Part shown: positions 47,940 through 60,700 of the stretch, in pieces
Layout of the letters: each line of letters opens with the position of its first letter
How positions within the stretch are numbered: position 1 is the first letter of the stretch
From: Sporobolomyces roseus
Lineage: Eukaryota > Basidiomycota > Microbotryomycetes > Sporidiobolales > Sporidiobolaceae
Direction of reading: 5' to 3'
NCBI GenBank assembly: GCA_016617785.1
Contig: JADILM010000001.1
Coordinates: forward strand, 4,588,001-4,652,000
DNA length: 64,000 nucleotides
Translations under genes and position numbers: made by a program
Notes under the pieces: generated by a model
Told to the model about the DNA's origin: nothing
Databases searched by the model: none
The model's input: the letters and a program-made list of their open reading frames with translations, nothing else

Positions 47940-50155
47940 ATGGATATGGATAGGTATGAGGGTATTAATCAAAGAGGAAGGAGCAAGTTGTCGAGATTCA
48001 GGGTGCGAAGGGATCCGAGTGTCGAATCGGGAGAACGACAAGTCAGGAATGATTTCGAAGGATCGTTGAGGAACGAAAGTCAGGACGGATTGAGGGATGG
48101 GTCAGCTCGTAAGTATCTCTTCATTACTGCTTCGCGTTGCATGCCTAGAAACCGAAGGAGCTCAATCTCACGTCTGAGGATGCAGCTTCACTTCCTTGCA
48201 AACCGAATCATTCCCGTTCTCCTTCAATCGCCCTCCCCAATTCCTCGTACCCTCAATGCCTCGACTACTCACTCCCTCGCTCTCGCTCCCCAGCCTCGCC
48301 TCGTCCAAGTCGACCTCTTTCTCCTTCTCCCATTCCGCTTCGTTCTCACTCTCTACCAGCTACTCCTCCTCTTTACAACTGCACTTCTACTCCTCGTCCT
48401 TTCGACCGAGTCAAGCTCTACCTACCTTTACCCTCTCATCTCCCCTCCGGAATTCTCTCCGATTACTTCGAATCCCTTTTCCCACCGATCAAGGTCTATT
48501 CACTCAAACTACATGCCACCAAGACGACCGCGCTCGCTTTCGTTGTCGTTGATCGAGAGTTATGGGAGAATGGGGAGATCGAGAAGAGGGTTCAAAGGAG
48601 TGAGGGATTGTGGAGTCGTGGGAAAGAATGGATCGTTCGATTAAGCTTAGCGAAAGGTGAACACTCCCAGAATGGGTTAACGAACCTTGATCGATCAGGT
48701 GGCAAGTTGGAATCGGAGAGGAAGGATCACGGGTGGGTAAGGATTGAATTGACGGGGTTTCCAATGGGAACGAAGAGACAAAGTGTTGAAGTTTTGTTGG
48801 GGCGTCACCTCAAGTTTTGGAACCGATTTGAGATGAATGAAGAAAGGGGATGGGCAAGGTTTGAAGTGAAAGGAATGAAGCCGGCTGGGGTTGTCGAGAG
48901 GAACTTGGAGGGATTACGAACGGGCAGCGAAGGGGAAATCGTTAGGGTCAGGATCGAGCGAGACGAGGAGAGGTTGGCAGGAGATGGGAAGTTATCGAGC
49001 TTGAACGGAGAAGAGGATGGGAGAGATTGTGAAAGGATGCAGGAGATCAGAGCGAAAACTTCTTCGCCGGATAGCTATCAACGAGCTCAATCTCCCAAGG
49101 TCTCTGAACGAGAGGGATCAGTAGGAGTGGAGGAAAAGCCTAGGAGACGCGAGACGAGTCATCGTCGAGAAAGAGGGAGATCCAGGTCAAGATCAACATC
49201 GTCGGAATGGTCAAATTCGAGGTCAAGTTCAAGGGAGTCGTATGATCGCGGAAGAAGGAGGAGAGGCAGAGATCGTCGTCGTAAAGAGTCGAGGAATGAT
49301 GGATTGGAAGATGAAGAGGGTCGAGAACAGCGAAGGAGCAGGAGGAAGAGAGGGATCAAGAAACAAAGCTCCCATCGGACACCTTCATGTTCACTCTCAC
49401 GCTCACGCTCGCCTCTTCGTGGAAACTACCGTCACCACAGAAGATACCACTCTAGATCTCGTTCCCGCTCGACAAGCCCTCGTCATCGTCGACACCGAAA
49501 AACCTCTCGCCGTTCTCCATCTTCTTCACCCATCCGCTCGCGCGCAACTAGACAACGTTCTCGCTACGACAGTCGCTCAAGATCGAGCTCTACCTCTCCC
49601 TCTCCCCGTCGTCGAGAGAGACACGACAAACGTTCGATCGCACCTCTTTCGCTTCAACGACACAACGAAACGAACCATCACTCTCTTGGCCCTTCTAGTC
49701 AATACCCCCCATCAGCTCAGACTCCTCACTACGACGAACGATACGGACATCCGATCTCAATGCACCCGAATCTCGGTCATTTCCAACAATTCCCTCCTCC
49801 TCCTCCTCCTCCTCACTACCAGCCTCATCCGACCTTCACCTCTACTCCTCCCGTTCCTCCACCCTTTAACTACTTCTCTCAACCGACTCCCCTCGCTTCT
49901 TACCCCATACAACCCAATTATATCCAACCTCGACTCCCTCCCAATCAGAGCGTCTATACTCGCTTCCCATCCGCTCCCTCTCCAAATTTGACAATCTATA
50001 CTCCCACTACACATTATGAACGATCTCAAATTGCAGAGAATACGATCAGACAGATCACCGAGAACTTGGAGAGAAACAGGGAAAGGAATCGATTGGCAGC
50101 GAGGGAGTTGAGGGGTCAAGGAGAAGGACGATACTCGATGGGATACAGGGAGTAA
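47940..50155 (+). CDS. Family B paralogue B3 (two RRM-like domains, RS domain), intact
   Basis: Exons 47940-48108 and 48186-50155 give 712 aa with one phase-1 intron, no internal stop. RRM1 near 132-200 (RVKLYLPLPSHLPSGILSDY ... RELWENGEIEKRVQ), RRM2 near 238-320 (WVRIELTGFPMGTKRQSV ... GEIVRVRIER). Residues about 360-560 are a dense RS domain with SRSRS runs; then a proline-rich part with a poly-Pro run and tyrosines, and a charged helix (QITENLERNRERNRLAAREL). Architecture is that of an SR-type splicing factor, but the RRMs lack textbook RNP motifs. It is the reference copy for judging B1 and B2. Confidence 0.8.
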
Positions 50156-51803
50156 GCGCTTGTGGAAAACGTGGAAAAGACACTGGCGGGAGAGTATGGC
50201 GAGGAAGTGGCTGAGGGTTTGAGCTTGAACTTGGAATTAGTAAAAACTTTGCGATCTTGAAAACATGTTGAAACGATTCGCTTCCGTACATCTGAGCCAC
50301 ATGGTGTGATACTCAGCGTAGAATTCAATAGTACATACTGGGCGTTACATCGCGAGTCGCTCATGCACGGCTTAGAGTCGCTTCGCAAACGACAAGAGTT
50401 CGTTAAAGCTCAACTTGAACTTGCTGCCGACCGAAGCCTCGAGTGTACTCGCGAACTCTACTGGACCGAGCGTGCATCGATTTGTCGGTATCGACGAATC
50501 AAGACGAACTGCAATGCATAGCTCTCGAACGACAGAGTTTGACGAGATCGAAAAATGGAAACAACGGCGACGGTACTTCTTCCTTTCTCACCCTTTCGGT
50601 CCATTCTTCCACGTTCTACTTTGTTCCGCTTCGGAGAGAGAGAGAGAGAGCTCTCCGATCAGCCGAACCTCTCTACTGTCCCAAAATGAACAGAACTCTA
50701 TCATTACTACTCTGCGATTAGGAACTCTAACTCTATGGTCGAATTTCAGGGGTTTTCCTCTTCCAAATCATACGAAACCTGCTCTGTTGGCTTCGAGACT
50801 CGGGTACAGCTCTGCGCTTCTGGCTCTCGCATACTTCTTCATCGTCCTTTGATGGTCAAGCCGAAGCTCCGACTTCTTAGCAAAGTTGCAGGAATCAACT
50901 CATTTTCGGGGAAAAGAGACTTCGAAACCACGTTGTCTGGGGCCGAAGCAAACAGCGGAACCTTCAGAGAAGCTTGAAAGATGAACGTGGACACTCCATA
51001 GGTAAGTAGCTACTCAAGTACGTACCGATCTTTGAGAAGATTAATATTGACTTTTCCCTCGGAGAAACAGGCGAAACTTCTGTCGCTTCATGCCAGTGTG
51101 CCCGGTACGAGAGAATGTATGATACGACCGTTGCAGTACTCGCGCCATTCGAGAGAGGAGGTGAAAGGTAGCATACCTCGTTCTCCTTTCCTTTCTTTTT
51201 GCTCTTCCGACGGCAATTTCATGCAGATTCCTGCGCGGATCTGAAGCAGCAGACACAAGGTAACGATCCTATTACTTTCATTGTATGCATAAAGCTTATA
51301 CTTACTTTGCAGGTTGCGGGTCGACCCCAACACTTCTTCGCACGAAAATTCCTGCCCTTCGCTCAACTTTTCCCCCCCTTTCGGAACCTCGACATGCCTT
51401 CGAAACTCTACAAACATCTGCCATCATTAGCTTATGGCTCTTCGATTGCGGAGGAATTGCCTCTCTTGTCCAAACTCACCCTGGCATGTTAGGTTTTTTG
51501 ACACTTTAAGCTTCGCGTGCTCGCACGAAACGCTTCATTTTTTCGGGGACGGGACTTGCCCACGAAACTCTCGAAACCCCCTGAACATTTCTCCTCGACC
51601 TCTTCCTCCTTGAGGAACGCAAAAACAAAACCCGCTCGACGAATCGACACTCCTCTCTTTTCTTTCCTTCACTACTCTCCTCCCTCACTCTTCCTCTCTC
51701 ACACACACATCCACCTTCTCTCCTCCTCTCCCTTCTTTCGTCTCTCCCAACTTCACACTTTCCTTCACCCTCACTCTCCTTTACCCCTCTCAACTCGATC
51801 AAC
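50156..51803. other. 1.6 kb region without a confident gene
   Basis: Several short open frames (for example 50306-50521, + strand) have no recognisable motif. Between 51000 and 51330 there are good splice-like pairs (GTAAGT ... CAG; GTAACG ... GCAG) bounding very short segments, which could be leader exons of the secreted precursor that starts at 51804 or a non-coding transcript. The final 130 bases are strongly pyrimidine-rich. Confidence 0.4.
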
Positions 51804-53506
51804 ATGCTCTTCAAGTCTGTCGCCATCCTTTCGGTTGCCGCTCTCGCCGTCGCCGCTCCTCTTCAACAAGAGGTGAGTGTTCCTATAATCTCCAGTTGAC
51901 GCGATAAGCACTGACTCGGAATTTCCTCTTCATTCAGCGTCGTTCGATCGATCTCTCTAAGCGAGGATCCAACATCGTTGACGCCGACGTCAATGCGCAA
52001 GTAGGTAAATCCACCTCCGCAGACGTCGCAGCTACCGTATCAAAGGCTGGAGAAATCACAGCTGGTGAGTCGATTCTTTCCTTCTTTCTTCCTGAGCTTC
52101 GCTGATCCCTTCTCTCTCCTTTGGCCTCTTCTAGGAGTTGACGCTCAAGTTGGCAAGCTCCTTGGTCTCGACCTTGACGTATGTTCACCTCCAGCTCTTT
52201 CGTTCCCTCCCTTCTTTCGCAAAACTGACGATTCGTGCGTTGTCTCCTTCCTAGTTGGACGTCGGATTAGGACGACTCCTTCGCGGTCTTCTCGGTGGTC
52301 TCTTCCACCACAAGCGAGACGAGATCCTCTCCATCGAAGACGTGAGTATCTCTTCTCTCGATTCAACTTTTCGGGATCGGTCGCTGATCTTTCTTCTTCC
52401 TTCAATAGCTCGTCAAGCGCTCGGGTGACATTCTCAACGCCGATATCGATGCGACCGTCGGGCAAAAGACCAAGGCTTCTGTTGACGCCGTTCTTACGAA
52501 ATCTGGGGAGCTCACTGCCGGTTAGTCCGCCTTTCCTCCCTCCCTCCCTCCCTCTCGTTCTGACATATCGCTAACCTCCGTGCTACAGATGTGGACGCGA
52601 AGGTTGGTCGCCTTTTGGGCTTGAACGTCGATGTGCGCTATCTTTTTCTCCCTCCCTTCCCCCTTTCTCCTCCTTCCCCCTTTCCCCTCCTTCGCCCTAT
52701 CCCACACATCGCCATTCCACACATCGCCATTCCACACATCGCCATTCCACACATCGCCTCCCCCATGCTTGAGCGGGATCGCTGATGCTCTCTCTCCTCG
52801 ACAGGCCGATGTTGGACTCGGTAAACTTTTGCGCGGATTGTTGGGAGGACTCTTCCACCACAAGCGTGACGACATTACTCTCCTCTCCGATGTAGAGCTC
52901 TCTCACTTGCTCTCCGCCAACGTTGATGTATGTCGTTCTTCCTTTCTACTAGATTGTTCGATCGCGACGAAGCTGACTTTTCTTTTCCTCGAAACAGCTT
53001 CGTGTCGGTCTCTCAAAGCTCCTTCACTCTCTCCTCAAGGTCGATGTCGACGTTTCCAAGCGCTCCTTGATCAACTCGGACACGGACGCGGCTCTCAACC
53101 AGAATGGACTCGGACTTGGATCGCTCACGACTGTTGGAAACGATATTGGTGCCGCCGTTGGAGCGATCGTTACTCCTGAGTCAACTGCTGCCGGAGTTAA
53201 GGGTCAAGTTGGACAGGTCCAAACCGACACGGAGGCACTCCTCAACAAATCTGGACTTGCCCTCGGTTCTTACGTAAAGGACGATAAATCTACCCTCGGT
53301 GTTGGCTCCATTATCAACAAGGAGGGAACCAACACTGCTCTCATTGGATCCCTCGGTCAGCTCCTTGGCGTCAAGGTCGATGCCACCACGACTCCTATCC
53401 TCAAGGGTCTCCTCCGAGGCGTAAGTCTCCCTTTTCTTCTTTCGCTATCATCCTTGACAAGCTTATTGACATCTCTGCTCCTCCATAGCTCCTCGGCAAG
53501 AACTAA
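51804..53506 (+). CDS. Secreted repeat precursor with Kex2-type KR sites (KEP-like)
   Basis: Nine exons: 51804-51872, 51938-52064, 52135-52178, 52255-52341, 52409-52520, 52589-52632, 52805-52927, 52998-53420, 53489-53506; 348 aa. Residues 1-18 are a signal peptide (MLFKSVAILSVAALAVAA). Dibasic sites: RR 24-25 and KR at 31-32, 100-101, 112-113, 181-182 and 223-224. Two long modules (about 33-109 and 114-189) each hold VDAxVGxLLGLxxD followed by xDVGLGxLLRGLLGGLFHHKR; a third, diverged unit (203-224) and a fourth near the end (LGQLLGVKVD ... LKGLLRGLLGKN) follow. The GLLRGLLGGLF core is amphipathic and weakly cationic. No cysteines. Processing by Kex2 in the secretory path is inferred; function unknown (surface peptide, repellent-like or antimicrobial are possibilities). 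Confidence 0.75.
52702..52758 (+). repeat. 15-bp minisatellite in intron 6 of the secreted precursor
   Basis: Unit CCACACATCGCCATT repeated three times plus a 12-base partial copy, all identical, inside intron 52633-52804. This intron is therefore longer (172 bp) than the others of the gene. Confidence 0.9.
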
Positions 53507-54700
53507 GCTTCATTCCCCTTCCCCTGTCTCTCATTACTCGCACCGCAACTTTCTCCCTCGTCTCGTCTCGTCTCTTCACGGTTTACCTTTCACCTCTTTA
53601 CGTTCCTTTCAGTGCTTCGTCTGTTTTGTGCCTTCCTCAGTAGTGCCCCCCTTATTCTTCTTCTTCGGTTCCCTAAAAGGTGGATGTCTCCCTTCTTCTC
53701 TATTCATTTCAGTTCTTTCGTTAGCAGTACCTCAGTTCTATTTATCTATCTATCTATCTAAACATATTGTCCTTCGTTTAAATGATTGACCAATGCAAAA
53801 CTAGCTTGTTCTGCACTCTTTGACTCAGGTTGCGAAGAGAGCTTTGTCTTTTTTTCTAAACTTCATCGGCGTTTCTGCGAGTGGTTTCGAGGGAACTTGT
53901 GCTTCTTTCGATCAAGGCAGCTCAGATTTGACGGTGTCGATCCTCTCCGCTGTCCTCGAATATCGTTAGGTAAGGTGTGATTCGTCTTCGCAAGGAATTC
54001 GAAGTTGCGAAAAGCTTTTTCGTCTCCCATTGCTCCCATTTCGATTCTACCTCGCCCGCTCCTCCCTAGTCGAGATTTAATCGTCACTGTTCATACTCTG
54101 ACCGTGCATCGACTGAATTCAAGCAAAGAAAGTCTCCTTCTCCCACCCCGCACTTTTTCCCTCTCTTTCGCTCCTTCCCTTCCGTCTTCTCTCGTCAATA
54201 GCGCTTTATTGCAGCTACAAGGTCAGTCAGCGATACTCACTTCATAAAGGTGACCAATCTGACTTGAACCCTACTTTTTGAACCTCCTTTTTTAGTCTCG
54301 CTCCTTTCACTCTCAAACCTCCTTTCAATCTCCTCAACACATCATCAGATCTGCGCCCACTCAATACCACCATAAACTACACCGCCAATAGATTACTCTC
54401 GACGCGCAACAGTTCGCGTATTGGGAAGAGATAAAGGGGATCAGAGTGGGCAACGAACGCGGAGGGAATTGCCAGTTTTTACCGGGATCAGAGCCTCAAA
54501 AGTAGCGAGTTGGCTTCGTAAGTACACTCTCTATCCTCTATTGGTCTATAGCGAACCGTAGAACTCCGTATGAAGTGAGGAGGAAGTGTCACTGGACTTT
54601 ATTCATCTGATGGGAAAGGAGAAGGAACTGTACACGCTTATTGAACGCCAGCTGACAAGTTTGCTCGTATGTCCACAGGGCCTCTTAAGCAAAACCCAAC
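53507..54700. other. Intergenic region of 1.2 kb
   Basis: Downstream of the secreted precursor and upstream of the DUF1765 gene. It has a TATC microsatellite at 53743-53760. Short frames near 53786-53980 and 54005-54247 have no recognisable content. Nothing else supported. Confidence 0.4.
53743..53760. repeat. TATC tetranucleotide microsatellite
   Basis: Four and a half TATC units in the probable 3' untranslated region of the secreted precursor. Confidence 0.85.
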
Positions 54701-57700
54701 ATGAGCAGCGACTATCGTTCGAACGGTACTCACGCCTCGCCCCCTCCTCTCGCTAAACTACCTCCTCCCGTTCCCTTCACAACCGAGCGACAAGCTTCTT
54801 TACCGATTCGACAGAGTACGGCACCAGCAGACATTGGTCCACCAACTCCTCCGAAACCTAGCAGCTCGTTTTCAGGGAATTCCGAACCAGAGCCCTCTTC
54901 ACCGAATGGACTCGCACAGTCGAAATCCTGGACTCAACTGGCCCCACAACGACCTTTCGTCAACGGGAGAGGGAACGTACAGCTTCCGGGAGCTCCTCAA
55001 CGATTCATCCCTTCGAGTTCACCTTCTTCCAGCACTCTGAATCTAGGTTTACCGGTTCAGAGAACACCTTCGATCAGGAACGAAGGGCAGCAGACTTATG
55101 TTAGGAGATCACCTAGTCCTGAACCGACATCGAGAGTGGGAGCGGAAAAGGCCGGTGAAGGAACGATGAGTTTCCCAAGTCAGTTCGGAGTTAGGCAGAA
55201 GGTAGCGATTAGAACGAGTTCGAGACCCCAGGCTCGATCGACGTCGAGCACAGGTGCACCGAGAAACTCGGACGACGGACTACGGCCAGAAGATCGGAAT
55301 TCCATGCACAACTCGATTTCTTCCCATTCTCACCTCTCCCATGCCTCGTCCTCCTCTTCGACTTCGACTGTCACCAATTCGACTCCGATCGCTTCTCCAC
55401 AACTTGTAACAGTTCCTTCTCTTCCTTCTACCTCGACTCCTCTTCCTGCTACTCCACAACCTCAGACTCAGCAAACTTCCTCCCTCGCCGCCGAACCTAA
55501 AACTTCCGTACTTGATCGGCCTCGTCCCAAGACTCCTGATCCATTCTCGACCATCTCTCCTTCCACTTCCCGCTCACAAGCTCCGATTATCACGAAACGG
55601 CATGCTCCGCGACCTTCAGCCGCATCGACCCTTTCGACCTCGACGAACGACGATGCCAGCCGACGGAATACTCCTTCTCCTGCTCTCCCAAGCTCGACAT
55701 CAGTACTAGATCGACCTCGACCTAAAACACCAGATCCTTTCGGTTCTCATTCACCAGGACCCTCGACTCGAACACCTTCAATCATTTCGGAATCTCCGAC
55801 AATTACAAGATCGATAGCTCCTACCAGCGTCATGGTTCGACCTCGACCGAAGACGCCAGATCCTGGAATGATGCTTGAATACGGGGAAGAGGAAGAGGGC
55901 AACATGAGATCGAAAACACCAGATATCGGAGGAGTGTCTCGATTTGCTGCACCAGTGGAAGAGGATAGAACGAGATCGAAGACCCCCGATAATTCGAGTG
56001 TCTTTGCGTTTAATGCGGCGACGGGAGGAGGAAGCGTTGATGGTCATGGATTGGGACGAAGTGTGATGGACAGACCGAGACCTCGAACACCGGATCCTCA
56101 AGGTTGGCTAGATTCCGCGACTACTTCAGCTCAGTCCTTCGACACACAGTACACGAGAACAGTTCCCTCGAGCAATACGAGCTACGTTCAATCCTCGACC
56201 CCTTCCCTCCCTCATTCGAACTCGTCCGCTTCTATCCCTTCGATCTCTCGACCTTCCTTCGACTCTTCAGCCCACTCCTACTCAGACTATTCTGCTCCTA
56301 CCACATCACCTCGAAGCTACCCTCCCAGTCGGTCGAGACAATCGACAGGACCTTCGAGTGCTCTCGCATCGGAAGCTCCTCTCCTCAATCTCGACTTTGA
56401 TTTCGGTTCCTCCTTCAGCAACTCGGACACTCTCTTCGGTCTGAGCGATCTTCTCAGTTTTGGGTCAGACTCGATTACGCCAAAATCATCTCAACCTCCT
56501 CCTACAGAACCTTCGAATCTCACCTCTACTTTCCAGCGACCGACTCACAATCCCTCTGCCTCTTCCTCCTCTATTAACAATCATCTCACTCGCAACTTAC
56601 CTCGGAAAGAAGCACCAAAAGTCGATCCGGTGTTGCAACTCGAGTTGGAGATGGAGCGAGCTATTCCTCTGAATGAAGAAACGGGGTCAAGGAGACATCA
56701 GAGGGACTGGTCGAACGCAACAGATGACAGTGAGCGAGATGTTGGGTCGGAAAGTGGTAGAAGCAGAACTCCAGCCGGATTCATGGGAAGAATCAGGAAG
56801 AAGGGAGATTCCATCTCGTCGATGAGGTCCATCGTGACTGCCGGAAGTATCAGTGAGGCGAGTGTAGGAACTGGAGGAGGAAGTCCACAACCGGTCAAGA
56901 GGCGGAGAAGGAGGAGTTTGGCGAGTTTGTTATCGTTCGCTTCAAACAGTGGGAAAGAAGATCGAGAATCGGATTATCCACCTCGCACTCGAACACCAGA
57001 ACCCAATATGATCTCCTCTCCCGTTCTCACCTCTGTCAATGGTGTCCCTTCTTCCCCTTACCCTCGTTCACATTCTCCAGCTCCCCTCAATTTCGAACCC
57101 TCGACCACCGATCTCTCTTTCGATAAATCTCTCCCTCCGACTCCGATCCGCCAGTCAGTCTACGATGATGACCGAACACCTCCCGCCTCTGCTGCACCAA
57201 ATCAGATGGTTCATCGACCGGTGCACGAACGAACTCTGAGCGGAAACAACCCACTCTCTCGTCAACTTTCCCGTCTCCGTCAACGAAGTGAGAACTCGAA
57301 CCATTCTCATTCGAACCATTCTCACTCGTCGTCATCGGGATCAAAGTCTGGATTCCAGGTCGTTTCAGGATCCACTACGAGGAATCGAGGAACTGGAGGA
57401 CAAGGTTCAATCTCTTCCCTCGCTTCTTCGCAACAGACTCATTCTTCCTCCCGAAAAGACTCGTCCGAGTTCGGCTATCAACCTCGGAACGACCCTGTTC
57501 CTTTCACTGCACTTCCTCTTTCTGAACCTCCTCAATCCCAACCAACTCAACCGACTTCTTCTCTACCTTTCGGTAAACGACTCGTTCAACGGATAACGAA
57601 ATCCAACAACTCTTCCTCATCTCGACCTGTCGATAACGGTGCAGCCTCGCAAACTTGGACAATGCCGCTCAAAGATCACGATGAAGAAACTGCTCGACCT

Positions 57701-60700
57701 CGAAAACCACCTCGTCGAGGAAGTTTGACGAGCTTGTTGAATCTCGGAGGAGAAAGTTCGAGTAGACCTACGATTCAAAAGAAGAAGTCTTTGTTGGGAA
57801 TGAGCTTGCCGGCGGGAAGGAAGAGTGATGATATGTTAGTGAGAGGGTTTGGGAAGGAACGAGAACAGAGGGAGAATTGGGTGGGATCGGTCAGCGATAA
57901 TGGACATGGAGATTCATCGTATCGGGAGAGGAGGAGCTTTGATCTCTTGACTGATCGTGAAGCGATTCCGAGACGACCTAGTACCGATAACCTCCTTGTG
58001 AGTTTCTGAACTTTTCTCCTCGCTTTACGCCCGTTCAATTGGGACTGACTTATCCCGGATCACTCTCTGCAGACCTTCGCATCGGCCAAGCTGTCAAAGA
58101 TGGCTTTATCAGACGAGAACGGCGATCCCGTCACTCCTACTCCCGCTACTCCAACAGCGAACGGTTTCCATCCCTCAGGAGACATTTCATCCGGACAATC
58201 GACTCCTTCAGTCAATACTCCCGACAACACAGCTTCCATCATTTCGACTGCTCAACTTGTCAAACGATCAGACGGTTCACCGACGGTGGGACTTCAAGAC
58301 GCCGAATCGCCTCTCTTCTCTCGCACCGCAGCTCCTACGCTCGTTCGATCAGACAGTCTCCGTTCGACTCCTCGTCAATCAGCTTCAGCTCCTCCATTCG
58401 CAGGTGCAGGGATGCAGCAGAGAACATCGCAGGACTCGTCTTCGAGATCACCTGCACCTCAACCTTGGAAGAAGAGGGGAAAGATTCCGGATTCTGGACT
58501 AGGCAGCGACGCTAGCATGAGCTCGGCTTGGCTTGACGTCGAAGATGCTCTCGGATTGTGAGTTTCTTCTTCCTCTCTAATGTATTTCGCAAGAGTTCGC
58601 TGATGTTTTGCGAGTGTACTCAGATACTCGAAAGCTGTTCAAGATAATCATCCGGATCGCTCGCTCGTTCTAGCGAATACGCTGCTGCCGTTCTTGAAGA
58701 AAGAAGAGGACAATCCTGCGACGAGGACGAATGAGAGATTGGCGAAGAGACAACGAGACATTCTTTTCGGCTGGTGAGCTCACCCTCTTCAAGCGCACTT
58801 TCTCTCGGATAAGCTGACTGATTCTCGTCGATTAGGTTGAACACGTTGACTACTGAATTGAAAGAGATGCAACCTGCTCACCGAGGAGCTTGTCTCGAAA
58901 GTGTCGGAGCGATCGCAGAGAGGTAAGTCTAGCATCTAGCATATTGATGCGGTTCTGTCGCTCACTCCTTTCTTTGCATGTAGCCACTTCCTCTCCGCTT
59001 CGACACTCGAGAACGATCTCGCTGGTCAATCTCGATATCGAACGGCTCTTGTCACGATTCTCCAATTCGCCGTCGACAAGCTCAACGAGAAAGGTGAGCG
59101 CTCTTTCCTCAGTAAGCAACACGGAGCCTGTTTACTGACGCTGTTCGCTCACAGCCGTCTACGCAAACACTCTCGTCTTCTCCGGTCGTGTTTTCGCTCT
59201 CGCTTTCTGGCGTATCGAAGGTGTAGGACTCAAGCTGCTGCGAGCTCTACCTCAAGTCAAGCGAGCTGGTCTGAAACGGATTCTCGAAGAAGCTGGAGTA
59301 GATGAACAGTGAGTCACATCTTTGCTCTAGCTTGGCTTTGACAGCTAACGTCGACAATGTCTCTCACAGCCGGTTACCTCCCGTCGATCTCGAAGCTTTC
59401 CCGTCGCATCTATCGTCACTCTGCCTTCAGAATTTCCGTGCCTACACTTCGCTACTCCTCCCTCTCAGTTCGATGCCTACTCTCCCAGATGATAAATTCC
59501 TCATCAAGGACGGTGATATCTCGGTCGAGATGAGTGGCAACTGGTACGCTCTTTATCCTCTTCTGCAGTAGCACTTGTGCTGACTCTTTCTCCCTATTCA
59601 GGCTCATTCGATGGACTGCCTCCGATTCCGATCTTCCCTTCGCTTTCTACCGAGCTTACCATAAACAACTCGCTTCCTACTTGATCCCCATCGAAGCTAG
59701 AGAAGAGATCCTCGATCAAGAACCGATGTCACCTTCAACCTTGATCACCGCTCCCGGTTTCCTCTTCCTCGCCGCCTCCCTTCTCGAAAAGAGTGACGCC
59801 CTCGTTCATCGCAACCTCCGTTCAGTGACTTCAATGGGACCTCACAACAGCAATTTCAACACGAATGATTCGGCCAATCTATCATTCGGAGCTAAACCTA
59901 AAGTACTCGAACTCGCACATCGACGACTTGTTCAGACCTTACTCGAAATCGTTGGAGGCTCACCGCCAGCTCCAGGAAGCGAGGAGGAGTCGTCCGATAC
60001 TGCTTCTCGTCGTCATGCATTCCGTCGAATGATGCAAGTTTGGATCAAGGCCTGCGTCAAACGAACTTCGATGTGGGATACTCGAAGCGTCTTCATCCTC
60101 CTCGACTTGCTCGAAGGTCTCATCTTTGCTCTCACCTATCCTTCCGAGAATAGTCGATCGTCGAGTGATGAAGACCCTGCACCCCCGAAACCTGATCAAA
60201 GGTTCTTCGACATGTTGGGATTCGAATTCGTTTTCCCTGTCATCAAGAAGATTCTTCTTGAAGCGGACAACACCGTTACTCTCATGAGAACTATTTCCTT
60301 CCTCTATGCTCATTTCGAAGTGTAAGTCTGCAATGTCTTCGCTCTCGTTTGAATAAGCTGACTCTCGTCTCGAACAGGTTCACATTGCGCATCGAGGATC
60401 GAACCGCTCTCTGCGAAGGTATCATTCTCGACGAAGCCGTCTTTACTCGTCTCTTCCTCTCTTACAATCAAGGAACTCGAGGATTCTGGTGAGAAAGGGA
60501 ACTACTCTCTGCATGAAGACAATTTACTGACTCGCGCACTTCCTGCCCTTACAGGATTCGATTGCTCGTTTGGCGACTATCTCGACTTGGTGTCATCGCA
60601 AAAGAGCAGAACCCGAACCTACCACCCGATGAAGGTATCCTCGCTCTGTTCGGTCTCCTCAACGTCCGACTCGAGGCAATTCGAAAACGACATGATCAAC

